Source of the DNA: Altererythrobacter sp. XM-24bin4 | GTDB lineage: Bacteria > Pseudomonadota > Alphaproteobacteria > Sphingomonadales > Sphingomonadaceae | DNA length: 64,000 nucleotides | Assembly (NCBI GenBank): GCA_003149575.1 | Contig: QCWG01000001.1 | Location: 1,742,334-1,806,333, forward strand | Direction: 5' to 3' | Shown: positions 8,628 through 19,270 of the stretch, piece by piece | Layout: each line of letters opens with the position of its first letter | Numbering within the stretch: the stretch's first letter is position 1 | Position numbers and translations under genes: made by a program | Notes under the pieces: generated by a model | Seen by the model: the letters and a program-made list of their open reading frames with translations, nothing else | Databases searched by the model: none | Told to the model about the DNA's origin: nothing

Positions 8628-9119
8628 ATGTCGTATTCTCTTCGCCTGTTCTGGAGCATCGATGCCGCACGCCTCGGCGAAATCTTCGCGGAAGCTGTCC
8701 GCGTTGTGGGTGCGCATGGCTATACGAACGAGCAAGTTGCAGCATGGGCGGCGAGGTCACCCGCCGCAGAATCTCGCATCTTTGAGCGCATATCGGCAGG
8801 CGATAGGATAATGGTCGCAGTTGGCTCAGACGATGATCCTGTCGCCTACGCCATTCTCGAACAAGACGGACATCTGGACCACCTCTACTGCCACCCGAAT
8901 CACACTCGGCAAGGTTTGGCTGATTTGCTGCTAGAAGCGGCCGAGGAACAAGCACGTGCGCGGGGGTGTTCGCGCCTATACACCGAAGCGAGCGAGCTTG
9001 CTCGCCCGGCATTTGAACGTGCGGGCTATATCGTGACGCATAGACGCGACTTTTACATCGCACATGCCGGGCAAGATGTGCCGATCCACAACTACGCGAT
9101 GGAGAAAGCGCTCGATTGA
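8628..9119 (+). CDS. GNAT-family N-acetyltransferase
   Basis: 163 residues with the GNAT core: a beta strand and central block VAYAILEQDGHLDHLYCHPNHTRQGLADLLLEAAEEQARARG, where the modified R/Q-x-x-G-x-A/G acetyl-CoA loop reads RQGLAD, followed by LYTEASELARPAFERAGYIVTHRRDF, the usual C-terminal strand. This resembles small-molecule or peptide acetyltransferases of the ElaA/YafP type; the substrate cannot be read from sequence. The start ATG 8628 lies nine bases after the DUF4170 stop. Convergent with greA, 18 bases apart. Confidence 0.85.
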   Translation: MSYSLRLFWSIDAARLGEIFAEAVRVVGAHGYTNEQVAAWAARSPAAESRIFERISAGDRIMVAVGSDDDPVAYAILEQDGHLDHLYCHPNHTRQGLADLLLEAAEEQARARGCSRLYTEASELARPAFERAGYIVTHRRDFYIAHAGQDVPIHNYAMEKALD

Positions 9120-9137
9120 ACGCCGCTCAATTCGAGA

Positions 9138-9614
9138 TCAGATGAATTCGATCTTGCTGACGAGATAGAACTTGTCGCCTGACGGGACAGTCACTTCGAT
9201 CTCGTCGTCGACCTCTTTGCCGATCAGAGCGCGCGCAAGCGGTGAACTGTAAGAGATGCGGCCCGATGCCACATCAGCTTCTGTTTCGCCAACGATCTGA
9301 TATTTGATCGGCTTATCGTTTTCATCAAGCAATGTAACGGTCGCGCCGAATACAATCCGGTTACCGCTCAACGTTGCAGGATCTATAATCTGCGCGCGGC
9401 TCACCTTGCTTTCGATGTCGCCGATCATGGCCTCAACCTGGCCCTGACGCTCCTTCGCGGCATGATATTCAGCGTTCTCGGACAGATCGCCATGTGCGCG
9501 AGCTTCCTCAATCGCATCAACAATCTTGGGTCGTTCCTCGCGCAGCACTTTGAGGTCGGCTGTCAGCCGTTCGTAACCCTCTGCCAGCATTGGAACCTTT
9601 TCCATCGTAGCCAT
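9138..9614 (-). CDS. greA: Transcription elongation factor GreA
   Basis: Rescues backtracked RNA polymerase by stimulating cleavage of the nascent RNA. 158 residues, the normal length. The N-terminal coiled coil contains [34 protein letters not shown], with the acidic tip residues (Asp, Glu) of the GreA signature. The C-terminal FKBP-like domain ends in a typical [22 protein letters not shown] block. ATG 9614 is preceded by an AAGGA-like site. It lies downstream of carB on the same strand, separated by a 113-base spacer with a strong inverted repeat. Confidence 0.97.
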   Translation of the reverse strand: MATMEKVPMLAEGYERLTADLKVLREERPKIVDAIEEARAHGDLSENAEYHAAKERQGQVEAMIGDIESKVSRAQIIDPATLSGNRIVFGATVTLLDENDKPIKYQIVGETEADVASGRISYSSPLARALIGKEVDDEIEVTVPSGDKFYLVSKIEFI

Positions 9615-9664
9615 CCAGTCTTTCCTTCAGCGCTCTTCCCTACTGAAATCACAGTCATTTCGAA

Positions 9665-9697
9665 CGTGACCGCTTCTGTCGAAGCGGCTTGGTCACG
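9665..9697. terminator. Long inverted repeat between carB and greA
   Basis: The arms cgtgacc (9665-9671) and ggtcacg (9691-9697) enclose an inner gcttc/gaagc stem (9672-9676 and 9681-9685). It lies past the carB stop and upstream of greA, both on the minus strand. There is no strong T run, so it may be a carB 3' end structure, a weak terminator or a regulatory hairpin in the greA leader. Confidence 0.5.
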
Positions 9698-9727
9698 CTT
9701 GAAATGTGGGGAAAGAGCTAAGTTTCG

Positions 9728-12700
9728 CTAGCGATAATAGTCCTGCAATGACCGGACTTCAAGGTCACTTGCGCTTATAGCACGAATTGCATTGGCAACG
9801 GCCAGCGATGCGGCGGCTGTTGTATAGTATGGTAACTTCGCCTCCAGGGCCGAAGCGCGGATCGATTTTGAGTCCAGCAAGCTCTGCCAGCCTTCGGTTG
9901 TATTGAAAATCAAATCCACATCGCCATCGATGATTTTGTCGACAATATGCGGCTGTCCTTCGGCAACCTTGTTGACGCGTTCAACGGCCAATCCCTGCTC
10001 GCTCAGATAGGTCTGCGTGCCGCCTGTGGCAATTGCGCTGAAGCCTTGCTCGATCAGAGACTTTACTGCCGGAAGGATGTACGCCTTGTCGCTATCCTTG
10101 ACCGATACGAACACAGTTCCTTCAGACGGCAGTTTCATGCCGGCCCCGAGTTGCGACTTGAGGAAGGCCGCTTCGAAGGTCAAATCGATGCCCATGACTT
10201 CGCCGGTCGATTTCATTTCCGGTGAAAGAATCGGATCCGCGCCGGGGAAACGGCTGAACGGGAAAACCGCCTCTTTCACTGCCATGTATGGCAAGTCGCG
10301 CTTGAACGGCTCAAAGTTAGAGAGCGGTTCGCCCGCCATTACCCTGGCAGCGATCTTTGCCACCGGCTGACCGATTGCTTTGGCGACGAAGGGCACCGTG
10401 CGTGACGCGCGCGGGTTCACCTCGATCAGATAGACCTCGCCATCCTTCACCGCGAACTGGACATTCATCAGGCCCACGACATTCAGCGCCTTGGCAAGCG
10501 CATCTGCCTGGCGCTCCATCTCTTCAACGATATCAGCCGGAAGCGAATATGGCGGCAATGTGCACGCGCTATCGCCCGAATGGACGCCCGCTTCCTCGAT
10601 ATGCTGCATCACGCCCGCAATGCGCACTTCCTTGCCATCACACAGGGCATCGACATCGCATTCAATCGCATCGCGAAGATATTGATCAACCAATACGGGA
10701 CTGTCGCCCGATACGTTCACAGCGGTGCGGATGTAGTCATCGAGTTGCGCTTCGCTGTCGACGATTTCCATCGCACGGCCGCCCAAAACGTAAGACGGGC
10801 GCAGCAGCACCGGATAGCCGATCCGCGCTGCCACAGCTGCGGCTTCGTCGCGGCTATATGCAATGCCATTGTCCGGCTGCTTCAGGCCGAGCTTGTCGAC
10901 CAGTTTGGCGAAGCGTTCGCGATCTTCGGCCAGGTCGATCGCATCCGGCGAAGTGCCAAGGATTCGCACGCCTGCATCTTCCAGCGCCTGTGCCAGCTTT
11001 AGCGGCGTCTGCCCGCCAAATTGCACGATCACACCTGCCAGAGTGCCCTTGGACATTTCGACGCGCATGATCTCCAGCACATCTTCTGCGGTCAGCGGCT
11101 CGAAATACAGGCGATCGGACGTGTCATAATCAGTCGACACCGTTTCCGGATTGCAATTGACCATGATGGTTTCATAACCCTGCTCGGCCAACGCAAAACA
11201 GGCGTGCACACAGCAATAATCGAACTCGATCCCCTGCCCGATCCGGTTCGGGCCTCCGCCCAGGATCACGACCTTCTTGCGCTCTGACGGATCAGCTTCA
11301 CATTCCGGCTCGCCGAATGTCGGTACCTCATAGGTAGAATACATATACGGCGTGATGGCTTCGAATTCCGCTGCGCAGCTGTCGATCCGCTTGAAAACAG
11401 GCCGCACGCCCAGCTTTTCGCGCAGCGCGCGCACTTCGGCTTCGCTGGTCGCACCCGCCATCGCCTGCAAGGCATCGTGCAGCAGGCCGGAACGTCTCGC
11501 CTGTGTTTCGCCCAGACTGCCTGCAACGCCGACTGAACGCACAGCCAATGTTGCCAGGCGCTTGTCAGAAAAGCCCATCGACTTAAGCTTGCGCAGCCCC
11601 GCCGCATCGCGCGGCAAGCCATCTTCGGAAATCTGCTTTTCAGCAGCGATAATCTCTTCGATCTGGCGCAGGAACCACGGGTCATAGCTCGTGATTGTGT
11701 GGATCTCTTCGACGCACATGCCTTCGCGGAATGATTGCCCGACATTTAGCAACCGGTCCGGCGTACGTTTGCTGAGCGCCGCGGTCAGCACTTCGCGCGA
11801 TACACCTTCCAGCGCGAGTACGCGGTTGAACCCATCGAGATCGGTTTCCAGCCCGCGCAGCGCCTTCTGCATCGATTCCTGGAAGTTACGCCCAATCGCC
11901 ATGACTTCGCCGACCGATTTCATCGCGGTCGCAAGCTCGTTCTCCGTGCCCTTGAATTTCTCGAACGCAAAGCGTGGGATCTTGGTCACAACATAGTCGA
12001 TAGTCGGCTCGAACGATGCCGGGGTTGCGCCGGTAATCTCGTTGGTAATCTCGTCGAGCGTGTAACCAACCGCCAGCTTTGCCGCGACGCGCGCAATCGG
12101 AAAACCGGTTGCCTTGGAAGCAAGCGCAGACGAACGCGACACGCGCGGGTTCATCTCGATCACAATCAGGCGGCCATCTTTGGGATTGACCGCAAACTGG
12201 ACGTTGGAGCCGCCGGTTTCGACGCCAATCTCGCGCAGCACGTTCAGAGACGCGGTGCGCATGATCTGGTATTCCTTGTCGGTCAGCGTCAGCGCGGGTG
12301 CGACAGTGATCGAATCCCCGGTGTGCACGCCCATCGGATCGACATTCTCGATACTGCAGATGATGATGCAGTTGTCATGCTTGTCGCGGACAACCTCCAT
12401 CTCATATTCTTTCCACCCTAGCAGCGATTCCTCGATCAGAACTTCTGTGGTTGGCGATGCATCCAGCCCTTCGCGAACGATGCGTTCAAATTCGGTCTTG
12501 TTATAGGCAATGCCGCCGCCGGTGCCGCCCAGAGTAAAACTGGGGCGGATGATCGCGGGCAATTTGGTTCGCTCGAGAACTTTCAGAGCATCGTCCAATG
12601 AATGCGCGATCCCGCTGCGTGCGCTTTCCAAGCCGATCTTGTCCATCGCGTCTCGGAATTTCAGCCGGTCTTCGGCCTTGTCGATGGCTTCGGCATCGGC

Positions 12701-13051
12701 GCCGATCATCTGGACGCCGTATTTCTCCAGCACGCCCATCTTGTTGAGCGAGAGCGCGCAGTTCAGCGCGGTTTGCCCACCCATCGTTGGCAGCACAGCG
12801 TCTGGCCGCTCCTTGGCGATGATCTTCTCGACGATTTCGGGCGTGATCGGCTCGATATAGGTCGCGTCGGCAAATTCGGGATCGGTCATGATCGTCGCCG
12901 GGTTCGAGTTCACCAGAATGACGCGATAGCCCTCTTCCTTCAGCGCCTTGATCGCCTGCGTGCCGGAGTAATCAAACTCGCACGCCTGGCCGATGATGAT
13001 CGGGCCTGCGCCAATAACGAGGATCGAGGAGATGTCAGTGCGTTTGGGCAT
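9728..13051 (-). CDS. carB: Carbamoyl-phosphate synthase large subunit
   Basis: Makes carbamoyl phosphate for pyrimidines and arginine from ammonia passed on by CarA, bicarbonate and two ATP. About 1107 residues from ATG 13051; a TTG one codon upstream is the only alternative. Two homologous ATP-grasp halves are visible, each opening with a [20 protein letters not shown] or [20 protein letters not shown] block. The MGS-like allosteric domain at the C-terminus contains [16 protein letters not shown]. Carboxylate ligand motifs such as [20 protein letters not shown] and [20 protein letters not shown] are intact. Its ATG overlaps the TGA of a small gene separating it from carA. Confidence 0.98.
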   Translation of the reverse strand: MPKRTDISSILVIGAGPIIIGQACEFDYSGTQAIKALKEEGYRVILVNSNPATIMTDPEFADATYIEPITPEIVEKIIAKERPDAVLPTMGGQTALNCALSLNKMGVLEKYGVQMIGADAEAIDKAEDRLKFRDAMDKIGLESARSGIAHSLDDALKVLERTKLPAIIRPSFTLGGTGGGIAYNKTEFERIVREGLDASPTTEVLIEESLLGWKEYEMEVVRDKHDNCIIICSIENVDPMGVHTGDSITVAPALTLTDKEYQIMRTASLNVLREIGVETGGSNVQFAVNPKDGRLIVIEMNPRVSRSSALASKATGFPIARVAAKLAVGYTLDEITNEITGATPASFEPTIDYVVTKIPRFAFEKFKGTENELATAMKSVGEVMAIGRNFQESMQKALRGLETDLDGFNRVLALEGVSREVLTAALSKRTPDRLLNVGQSFREGMCVEEIHTITSYDPWFLRQIEEIIAAEKQISEDGLPRDAAGLRKLKSMGFSDKRLATLAVRSVGVAGSLGETQARRSGLLHDALQAMAGATSEAEVRALREKLGVRPVFKRIDSCAAEFEAITPYMYSTYEVPTFGEPECEADPSERKKVVILGGGPNRIGQGIEFDYCCVHACFALAEQGYETIMVNCNPETVSTDYDTSDRLYFEPLTAEDVLEIMRVEMSKGTLAGVIVQFGGQTPLKLAQALEDAGVRILGTSPDAIDLAEDRERFAKLVDKLGLKQPDNGIAYSRDEAAAVAARIGYPVLLRPSYVLGGRAMEIVDSEAQLDDYIRTAVNVSGDSPVLVDQYLRDAIECDVDALCDGKEVRIAGVMQHIEEAGVHSGDSACTLPPYSLPADIVEEMERQADALAKALNVVGLMNVQFAVKDGEVYLIEVNPRASRTVPFVAKAIGQPVAKIAARVMAGEPLSNFEPFKRDLPYMAVKEAVFPFSRFPGADPILSPEMKSTGEVMGIDLTFEAAFLKSQLGAGMKLPSEGTVFVSVKDSDKAYILPAVKSLIEQGFSAIATGGTQTYLSEQGLAVERVNKVAEGQPHIVDKIIDGDVDLIFNTTEGWQSLLDSKSIRASALEAKLPYYTTAAASLAVANAIRAISASDLEVRSLQDYYR

Positions 13052-13407
13052 CAACTAGCCTTTATTTCGAGGGAAACTGGCTCAGGCGAGTTTCCGAAGT
13101 TCACTACGAGACAACACAAAGAGGGCTCGATTTCCTCCGTAATAGGAACGGCATAAGCCAGACCATGACGGTTCAATTCAATCTCGAATGCTTCCAGGCC
13201 ACATTGGCTAATAACTTCGCCCACTTTCAAACTAAGGTTCTCGAGTTCATCGAAATCTGACTCAGCATAACGAATGTCAGGAGCGCCGATCACTATGTGA
13301 GGCATTGGCGCCTCTTCTTCAGCCTCAAATAAAGAGACCGAAATAGCCCAGCTTGCGAGAACCGAAGAAGCACCAAAAGCAAACCAGATAAGTTTGGTTC
13401 GCCTCAC
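13051..13407 (-). CDS. 119-residue single-span membrane protein wedged between carA and carB
   Basis: The GTG at 13407 overlaps the carA stop (GTGA), and the TGA at 13051-13053 overlaps the carB ATG (TGATG), so the frame exactly fills the carA-carB interval. The protein starts with basic residues ([20 protein letters not shown]), a signal anchor or uncleaved signal of about 20 hydrophobic residues. A soluble acidic domain follows with [20 protein letters not shown], a Cys in [10 protein letters not shown] and CC in [11 protein letters not shown]. The frame is open upstream into carA to 13521, but that part is antisense-type noise. I recognise no family. The double overlap argues for a translated gene. 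Confidence 0.6.
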   Translation of the reverse strand: MRRTKLIWFAFGASSVLASWAISVSLFEAEEEAPMPHIVIGAPDIRYAESDFDELENLSLKVGEVISQCGLEAFEIELNRHGLAYAVPITEEIEPSLCCLVVNFGNSPEPVSLEIKAS

Positions 13408-14582
13408 CCCAACATCCCCACGAATTTCTCGAACAGGTAGAAGCTGTCTTGCGGGCCGGGTGAGGCCTCGGGGTGGTATTGGACGCCGAAGGCTTGCTTG
13501 CCCTTGATCGAAATGCCGCAATTGCTGCCATCGAACAGGCTGACATGCGTCTGCTCGACATTGTCAGGCAGGCTGTCGGCATCCACCGCAAAGCCGTGAT
13601 TCATGCTGGTGATTTCAACCAGCGTTTCGCTGTGCCCCCAGCTTTCGCCCACACGCTGAACCGGATGGTTCGCGCCGCGGTGCCCCTGATGCATCTTAAC
13701 CGTCTTCGCGCCCGCTGCCAGCGCAAGCATCTGGTGCCCCAGGCAAATGCCGAACAGCGGAATGTCACGTTCCAGTAGAGCCTTGATCACCGGCACCGCA
13801 TACTCGCCCGTCGCCGCCGGATCGCCCGGACCGTTCGACAGGAACACGCCCGCAGGCTCCAGCGCCAGCACATCCTCCAGCGAGGTCTTGGCAGGAACCA
13901 CGGTTACATTCGCCCCGGCGCGCACAAGATTGCGGAAGATATTGTCTTTTGCGCCGTAATCTATCGCAACGACGTGCGGGCGATCTGCGCCCTCGCCTTC
14001 GCCATAGCCGTGGCCGAGCTGCCAGTACGAACCGCTCCAGTCTTCGCGGGCTTCGCGCGTGACAACCTTGGCGAGGTCCATCCCCTCTAGCCCCGCCCAG
14101 CCTTGTGCCTTCGCAACCAAAGCCGGGATATCAAACTTACCCTCAGGCGAATGTGCGATCACCGCATTGGGCGCGCCGCTCATCCGGATACGTCGGGTCA
14201 ATGCACGGGTATCGACGCCCGATAGGCCGATCTTTCGATTCGCCGCCATCCACTCGGTGAAGCCTTCGATGCTGCGGAAATTGCTCGGCTGCGTCACATC
14301 TTCGCGCACCACGCAGCCCACTGCGCCTTCAACCTTGCTTTCAATGTCTTCAGGGTTCGCGCCGACATTGCCGATATGCGGGAATGTGAAGGTTACGATC
14401 TGCGCCGCGTAGCTCGGATCGGTCATCACTTCCTGATAGCCGGTCATCGCGGTGTTGAAGCACACCTCGCCCAATGCATCGCCGCTCGCGCCGAACCCCT
14501 TTCCCCAGATTACCGTGCCATCGGCCAATACCAATACGCCGGTAGCTCCAGTGGGTTGCGCAGGCGTAGAGGCAGAAGCCAT
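13404..14582 (-). CDS. carA: Carbamoyl-phosphate synthase small (glutaminase) subunit
   Basis: Hydrolyses glutamine and channels ammonia to CarB. 392 residues. The N-terminal domain opens with GVLVLADGTVIWGKGFGA and has the typical GEVCFNTAMTGYQEVMTDPSY and FPHIGNVGANPED blocks. The C-terminal class I glutamine amidotransferase domain carries VFLSNGPGDP, the nucleophile elbow FGICLGHQMLALA with its cysteine, and the His/Glu pair in FGVQYHPEASPGPQD. ATG 14582. The stop overlaps the GTG of the 119-residue gene that precedes carB, so all three are probably one operon. Confidence 0.98.
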   Translation of the reverse strand: MASASTPAQPTGATGVLVLADGTVIWGKGFGASGDALGEVCFNTAMTGYQEVMTDPSYAAQIVTFTFPHIGNVGANPEDIESKVEGAVGCVVREDVTQPSNFRSIEGFTEWMAANRKIGLSGVDTRALTRRIRMSGAPNAVIAHSPEGKFDIPALVAKAQGWAGLEGMDLAKVVTREAREDWSGSYWQLGHGYGEGEGADRPHVVAIDYGAKDNIFRNLVRAGANVTVVPAKTSLEDVLALEPAGVFLSNGPGDPAATGEYAVPVIKALLERDIPLFGICLGHQMLALAAGAKTVKMHQGHRGANHPVQRVGESWGHSETLVEITSMNHGFAVDADSLPDNVEQTHVSLFDGSNCGISIKGKQAFGVQYHPEASPGPQDSFYLFEKFVGMLG

Positions 14583-14729
14583 TCGGGCTCTCCAAATTCA
14601 AGGGTTTTCCGGCGATGTCGCTAAGACCCATCCGCTAAGCTTGCGTAACGGGTCCGTCAACCTATCTGTGCAGGGTATTTTGCGCTATCGGCGCTTGCAT
14701 ACGAATCCATCCACAAGAAAGACAATCAA

Positions 14730-15194
14730 ATGCCCGAAGCGAAACTGCGCGATGACATCAAGGCCGCCACGATCACTGCCATGAAGGCAGGTGAGAAGGA
14801 TCGCACCGCCGCGCTTCGCCTGATCGCCGCCAAGATCAAGGATCGCGATATCGAAGCGCGTACCGGCAAGGCGCCGGATAATGACGACGATCTGGTCATC
14901 GAAGTGCTGCAGAAGATGGCCAAGCAGCGCAAGGAATCAATCCAGATGTACGACGATGGCGGGCGCAAGGAACTGGCGGATCAGGAACGCGCTGAACTGG
15001 CAGTGATCGAGGAATTTCTGCCCGCAATGATGGACGAGGCCGCTACCAAGGCCGCAATCGAAGCGGTGAAGGCCGACGTCGGCGCCGAATCGATCAAGGA
15101 TATGGGCCGCGTCATGGGCGAGCTGAAGAAGCGCCACGGCGCCGAACTCGACATGGGGCTCGCCAGCGGAATGGTAAAAGCCGCGCTTTCTTGA
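14730..15194 (+). CDS. GatB/YqeY-domain protein
   Basis: 154 residues, all-helical, opening LRDDIKAATITAMKAGEKDRTAALRLI and containing RQS-like segments IEVLQKMAKQRKESIQMYDDGGR and EFLPAMMDEAATKAAIEAVKADVGA, then a VMGELKKRHGAELDMGLASGMVKAAL end. This is the YqeY family, related to the tail domain of the GatB amidotransferase subunit and proposed to touch tRNA; the precise role is unknown. It lies directly upstream of dnaG and rpoD, a frequent arrangement (often with rpsU elsewhere), so it is probably part of the macromolecular-synthesis operon. Confidence 0.92.
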   Translation: MPEAKLRDDIKAATITAMKAGEKDRTAALRLIAAKIKDRDIEARTGKAPDNDDDLVIEVLQKMAKQRKESIQMYDDGGRKELADQERAELAVIEEFLPAMMDEAATKAAIEAVKADVGAESIKDMGRVMGELKKRHGAELDMGLASGMVKAALS

Positions 15195-15259
15195 GATTGG
15201 CACAGGCTGGTCCACAGCCGACGCTTGAACATGGCGCGCATCCCGCGCATTGGTAACCT

Positions 15260-17146
15260 ATGTCGATAACCCCGCAATGGAAGGATGAATTGCGCGCACG
15301 TGTGACGCTGTCTTCCGTCATCATGCGGACGACCAAGCTGCAACGTGCGGGGCGTGAGTGGAAGGCTTGCTGCCCGTTCCACAATGAGAAGACGCCCAGC
15401 TTCACGGTCAATGATCAGAAGGGTTTCTACCACTGCTTCGGCTGCGGCGCGCATGGCGATGTAATTTCATGGATGACCGACCAGCGTGGGCTGCCCTTTA
15501 TTGACGCGATCAAGGAACTGGCTGCGCAGGCAGGTATGGAGGTTCCGGCCCCCGATCCTGTGGCCGCGAAACGCGCGGAGAAGCGCGCCGGCCTGGTCGA
15601 TGTGACCGAAGCGGCACAGAAGTGGTTTGCCGCCAATCTGTATGGGCCGGACGGGGAGAGCGCTCGCGAATATCTGCGCTCAAGAGGTTTCAGCCGCCGC
15701 ATCGTCGAAGAATTCGGCTTCGGCTATGCGCCAGACAGCAAAATCGCCCTGAAAAGCGCATTGTCCGACTTCGATGACGCAATGTTGGTCGAAAGCGGAA
15801 TGCAGATCAGTGTTGAAGACAAAACACCCTATGACCGCTTTCGTGACCGGTTGATGCTGCCCATACAGGATCAACGCGGGCGCGTGATCGCATTCGGCGG
15901 GCGCATTCTTGAGTCGCGCGATGGCATGGCGAAGTACCTAAACTCGCCCGACACCCCGCTGTTCGACAAGGGCCGCACGCTTTACAATCTGCACCGCGCA
16001 GGGCCCGCTAGCCGCCAGACCAATCGTTTGGTCGTGGTTGAAGGCTATATGGATGTCATCGCGCTGGCCAATGCGGGCATTACCGATGCGGTGGCGCCGC
16101 TCGGCACCGCGCTCACGGAAAACCAGCTGACCTTGTTATGGCGCTTGGTCGATGCGCCAATTTTGTGTTTCGATGGCGACAATGCCGGGCGGCGTGCGGC
16201 GATGCGAGCGATCGGACGCGCTTTGCCGATGTTGCAACCTGGAAAGACATTGTCGATTGTGCGCCTGCCCGCCGGGCTCGATCCGGATGATCTGATCAAA
16301 AAACAAGGCGCGGGTGCGCTTGAAAAACTACTCGCGAGCCCGGCCAGCCTGCTCGACAACCTGTGGATTTTTGAGCGCGACGCGCAGGAACTCAGTACGC
16401 CAGAGGACAAGGCCGGCTTGAAAGCGCGTTTGCTGGAGCATGTCGATACGATCCAACATGCCGATATTCGCGCGCTTTACAAACGTGAATTGCTGGAGCG
16501 TTTTTCCGATTTCGCTTTTCCACCACGCCCTAAACGCGATTGGAAACCTGGCTCCCGCTCAACTTGGCAGCCCAGCCCCCGCCTTTCCAGTGATGCCGCC
16601 TCCAAGCTGCAACGCGCTCTGTCTGGCGGCGCGCGTGACGAGTTTACGCGCGCGGTTATCCATGGGCTTTTGCAGCATCCAAGCGAAATTGTCCGGCACA
16701 CCGAAGCCTTGGGTAAACTCGCACAGAATGATGCAAAAATGACAGAAACTGTCGAAAGCTTGCTTGAACTGTCAGAAACGCTTGATTCGCACGGGCAAGT
16801 CGCCATATCAGGCGCAGAAGGCCTTCCTGCCCCACCGGATAACAAACGATACGCTTTCCTGCGAGAAAGCACCGACCCGGTAGATGCGCGCGAGGAATTG
16901 GCTGAAGCCGTTGCGTTACTGGTCGAGAGGCCGGCCCTCTTGTCTGCCCTCGAGGCTGCAAAGGCGCGGTTTGATGAAGACCCAGAAGGGGCGTTTGCAG
17001 AGCAGACGCGTTTGCGGGAACGGTTGGCTACACTGAATTTACGTCTGAAGGAATTTGGACGACGCAAGGCCGGGAAACCGGCCGGGACAGAAATTTCTCG
17101 CGAGGGTGCTGAATTCGAGCAGCTCTCCGACATGAACACGGACTGA
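15260..17146 (+). CDS. dnaG: DNA primase
   Basis: Synthesises RNA primers at the replication fork. 628 residues. The N-terminal zinc ribbon is CCPFHNEKTPSF through YHCFGCGAHGD (Cys-His-Cys-Cys ligands). The catalytic core contains RFRDRLMLPIQDQRGRVIAFGGR, and the Toprim glutamate and aspartates lie in LVVVEGYMDVIALAN and LCFDGDNAGRRAA. The C-terminal third, from about residue 430, is a helicase-binding-like region and is divergent, as usual. The ATG at 15260 follows a short spacer after yqeY. The gene is nine bases from rpoD, so they are co-transcribed. Confidence 0.97.
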   Translation: MSITPQWKDELRARVTLSSVIMRTTKLQRAGREWKACCPFHNEKTPSFTVNDQKGFYHCFGCGAHGDVISWMTDQRGLPFIDAIKELAAQAGMEVPAPDPVAAKRAEKRAGLVDVTEAAQKWFAANLYGPDGESAREYLRSRGFSRRIVEEFGFGYAPDSKIALKSALSDFDDAMLVESGMQISVEDKTPYDRFRDRLMLPIQDQRGRVIAFGGRILESRDGMAKYLNSPDTPLFDKGRTLYNLHRAGPASRQTNRLVVVEGYMDVIALANAGITDAVAPLGTALTENQLTLLWRLVDAPILCFDGDNAGRRAAMRAIGRALPMLQPGKTLSIVRLPAGLDPDDLIKKQGAGALEKLLASPASLLDNLWIFERDAQELSTPEDKAGLKARLLEHVDTIQHADIRALYKRELLERFSDFAFPPRPKRDWKPGSRSTWQPSPRLSSDAASKLQRALSGGARDEFTRAVIHGLLQHPSEIVRHTEALGKLAQNDAKMTETVESLLELSETLDSHGQVAISGAEGLPAPPDNKRYAFLRESTDPVDAREELAEAVALLVERPALLSALEAAKARFDEDPEGAFAEQTRLRERLATLNLRLKEFGRRKAGKPAGTEISREGAEFEQLSDMNTD

Positions 17147-17155
17147 TTTGGACCT

Positions 17156-19177
17156 ATGGCTTCACGGACAAAAAGCGCACCGAACAAAGATGACGACGCT
17201 CCGCTGATCGACCTCAACGAAGCTTCGATCAAGAAGCTGATGACCAAGGCAAAGAAGAAGGGCTACGTCACGCTGGACGAGCTGAACGAAGCTTTGCCAA
17301 CGGATATGGATTCCGAAAAAATCGAGGACGTCCAGACCGCTTTGTCTGAAATGGGCGTGCAGATCGTCGAGAGTGACGAAGATGCTGAAGCTGAAGCCGA
17401 GCAGGAAGCCGAAGTGGCTGAAATGCAGGTCGATGAAGGCAAGAAAGACGCGAAGAAGCCTACAGCGGCGGCGGCTGCCAAGAAGACGACAACCGGTGAC
17501 CGAACCGACGATCCGGTGCGCATGTATCTGCGCGAAATGGGCGCAGTGGAATTGCTCAGCCGTGAAGGCGAAATCGCGATTGCGAAGCGCATTGAGGCTG
17601 GCCGTGACATGATGATCATGGGCCTTTGCCAAAGCCCGATCACGTTCCACGCGATCATTCAGTGGTCCGAAGCGCTCAACAATGAAGAAATGCAGCTGCG
17701 CGAGATCCTGGATCTCGACGCGATGCTATCCAAGGAACCGCCTGCAGAAAAGCTGCAAGACGGCGCCGAAGATGACGATGATGACGATATCTCGGAAGAG
17801 ACCGCTGGCCCGACTATTCGCGACGATGATGATGTCGAAGACGAAGATGACGGCGAAGAAGGCGAAGACGGCGAAGGCAAGAAAAGCGACGACGATGAAG
17901 ATGAAGACAACACCATGTCGCTCGCGCAGATGGAAGAAGCGCTAAAACCTGACGCAATCGAACGCTTCGCGCGCATCACGCAGACCTTCAAGAAGTTCGA
18001 AAAACTCCAGGCCGAGCGTGTCGAAACACTCGCTGCCGGCAATGAATTCCCGAAGACCAAGGAAAACCGCTACGAGAAGCTTGGTGAAGAGCTGACCGGT
18101 GAAGTGGAAAGCATGCAGTTCCACGCCACCAAGATCGAATTCCTGGTGGATAATCTGTATGCGTTCAACCGCCGCCTGACGGCGCTCGGCGGCCAAATGC
18201 TGCGGTTGGCCGAACGTCATAAAGTCAAACGCCTCGACTTCCTGAAAGCCTATGTCGGCAATGAGCTGGACGACGGCTGGCTCGAAGCCAACGCAAAGAA
18301 AGACAAGAAATGGGCGGCCTTCGCTGAAAAGGAAGCCGACGCAATTGATCGAATTCGCGCTGAAATCTCAGACATCGCCAGCCAGACCGGCATGTCGCTG
18401 ACTGAACTCCGCCGAATCGTAAACATGGTACAGAAGGGCGAGCGTGAAGCGCGTATCGCCAAGAAGGAAATGGTTGAGGCCAACCTTCGCCTGGTGATCT
18501 CGATCGCCAAGAAATATACCAACCGCGGCCTGCAATTCCTTGACTTAATTCAGGAAGGGAACATCGGCCTGATGAAAGCGGTCGACAAGTTCGAATACCG
18601 CCGCGGCTACAAGTTCAGCACCTACGCGACTTGGTGGATCCGACAGGCGATCACGCGCTCGATTGCCGATCAGGCGCGCACTATCCGTATCCCGGTCCAT
18701 ATGATCGAGACGATCAACAAGCTTGTACGCACCTCGCGCCAATTCCTGCACGAGGAAGGCCGAGAGCCCACTCCTGAGGAAATGGCAGCACGCCTCTCCA
18801 TGCCGCTGGAAAAGGTTCGCAAGGTGATGAAGATCGCCAAGGAACCGATTTCTCTTGAGACACCAATCGGTGACGAAGAAGATTCACATCTGGGCGATTT
18901 TATCGAAGACAAGAACGCAATTATCCCTGTGGATGCCGCGATTCAGGCGAACCTCAAGGAAACCGTCACTCGCGTGCTCGCATCGCTCACCCCGCGTGAG
19001 GAACGCGTGCTGCGCATGCGCTTCGGTATCGGCATGAACACCGATCACACGCTGGAAGAGGTAGGCCAGCAGTTCTCCGTGACTCGCGAACGTATCCGTC
19101 AGATCGAAGCGAAGGCGCTGCGCAAGCTAAAGCACCCAAGCCGCAGCCGGAAAATGCGTTCGTTCCTGGATCAGTAA
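17156..19177 (+). CDS. rpoD: RNA polymerase primary sigma factor (sigma-70)
   Basis: Directs RNA polymerase to housekeeping promoters. 673 residues. Region 1.1 is near residues 15-70 ([20 protein letters not shown]). Region 1.2 reads [23 protein letters not shown] long acidic non-conserved insert with Asp/Glu runs lies around residues 200-250, common in alphaproteobacteria. Region 2 has [20 protein letters not shown] and [17 protein letters not shown] for -10 recognition. Region 3 contains [11 protein letters not shown], and region 4.2 has [20 protein letters not shown] for the -35 box. The operon order yqeY-dnaG-rpoD is standard. Confidence 0.98.
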   Translation: MASRTKSAPNKDDDAPLIDLNEASIKKLMTKAKKKGYVTLDELNEALPTDMDSEKIEDVQTALSEMGVQIVESDEDAEAEAEQEAEVAEMQVDEGKKDAKKPTAAAAAKKTTTGDRTDDPVRMYLREMGAVELLSREGEIAIAKRIEAGRDMMIMGLCQSPITFHAIIQWSEALNNEEMQLREILDLDAMLSKEPPAEKLQDGAEDDDDDDISEETAGPTIRDDDDVEDEDDGEEGEDGEGKKSDDDEDEDNTMSLAQMEEALKPDAIERFARITQTFKKFEKLQAERVETLAAGNEFPKTKENRYEKLGEELTGEVESMQFHATKIEFLVDNLYAFNRRLTALGGQMLRLAERHKVKRLDFLKAYVGNELDDGWLEANAKKDKKWAAFAEKEADAIDRIRAEISDIASQTGMSLTELRRIVNMVQKGEREARIAKKEMVEANLRLVISIAKKYTNRGLQFLDLIQEGNIGLMKAVDKFEYRRGYKFSTYATWWIRQAITRSIADQARTIRIPVHMIETINKLVRTSRQFLHEEGREPTPEEMAARLSMPLEKVRKVMKIAKEPISLETPIGDEEDSHLGDFIEDKNAIIPVDAAIQANLKETVTRVLASLTPREERVLRMRFGIGMNTDHTLEEVGQQFSVTRERIRQIEAKALRKLKHPSRSRKMRSFLDQ

Positions 19178-19270
19178 GGTCGGTTTTCCCCATAAAGGCG
19201 CTTTCCGCTCTCGCGTTCTAGCTTGAATTGCGATACCCATTGTGCGGTGCAGCATTTTGGGGTTGGAACC

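Noticed and set aside
13408..13521. N-terminal extension of the carA-carB gene into carA
   Set aside because: The extra residues look like out-of-frame carA sequence; the GTG at 13407 with a carA stop overlap is the natural start.
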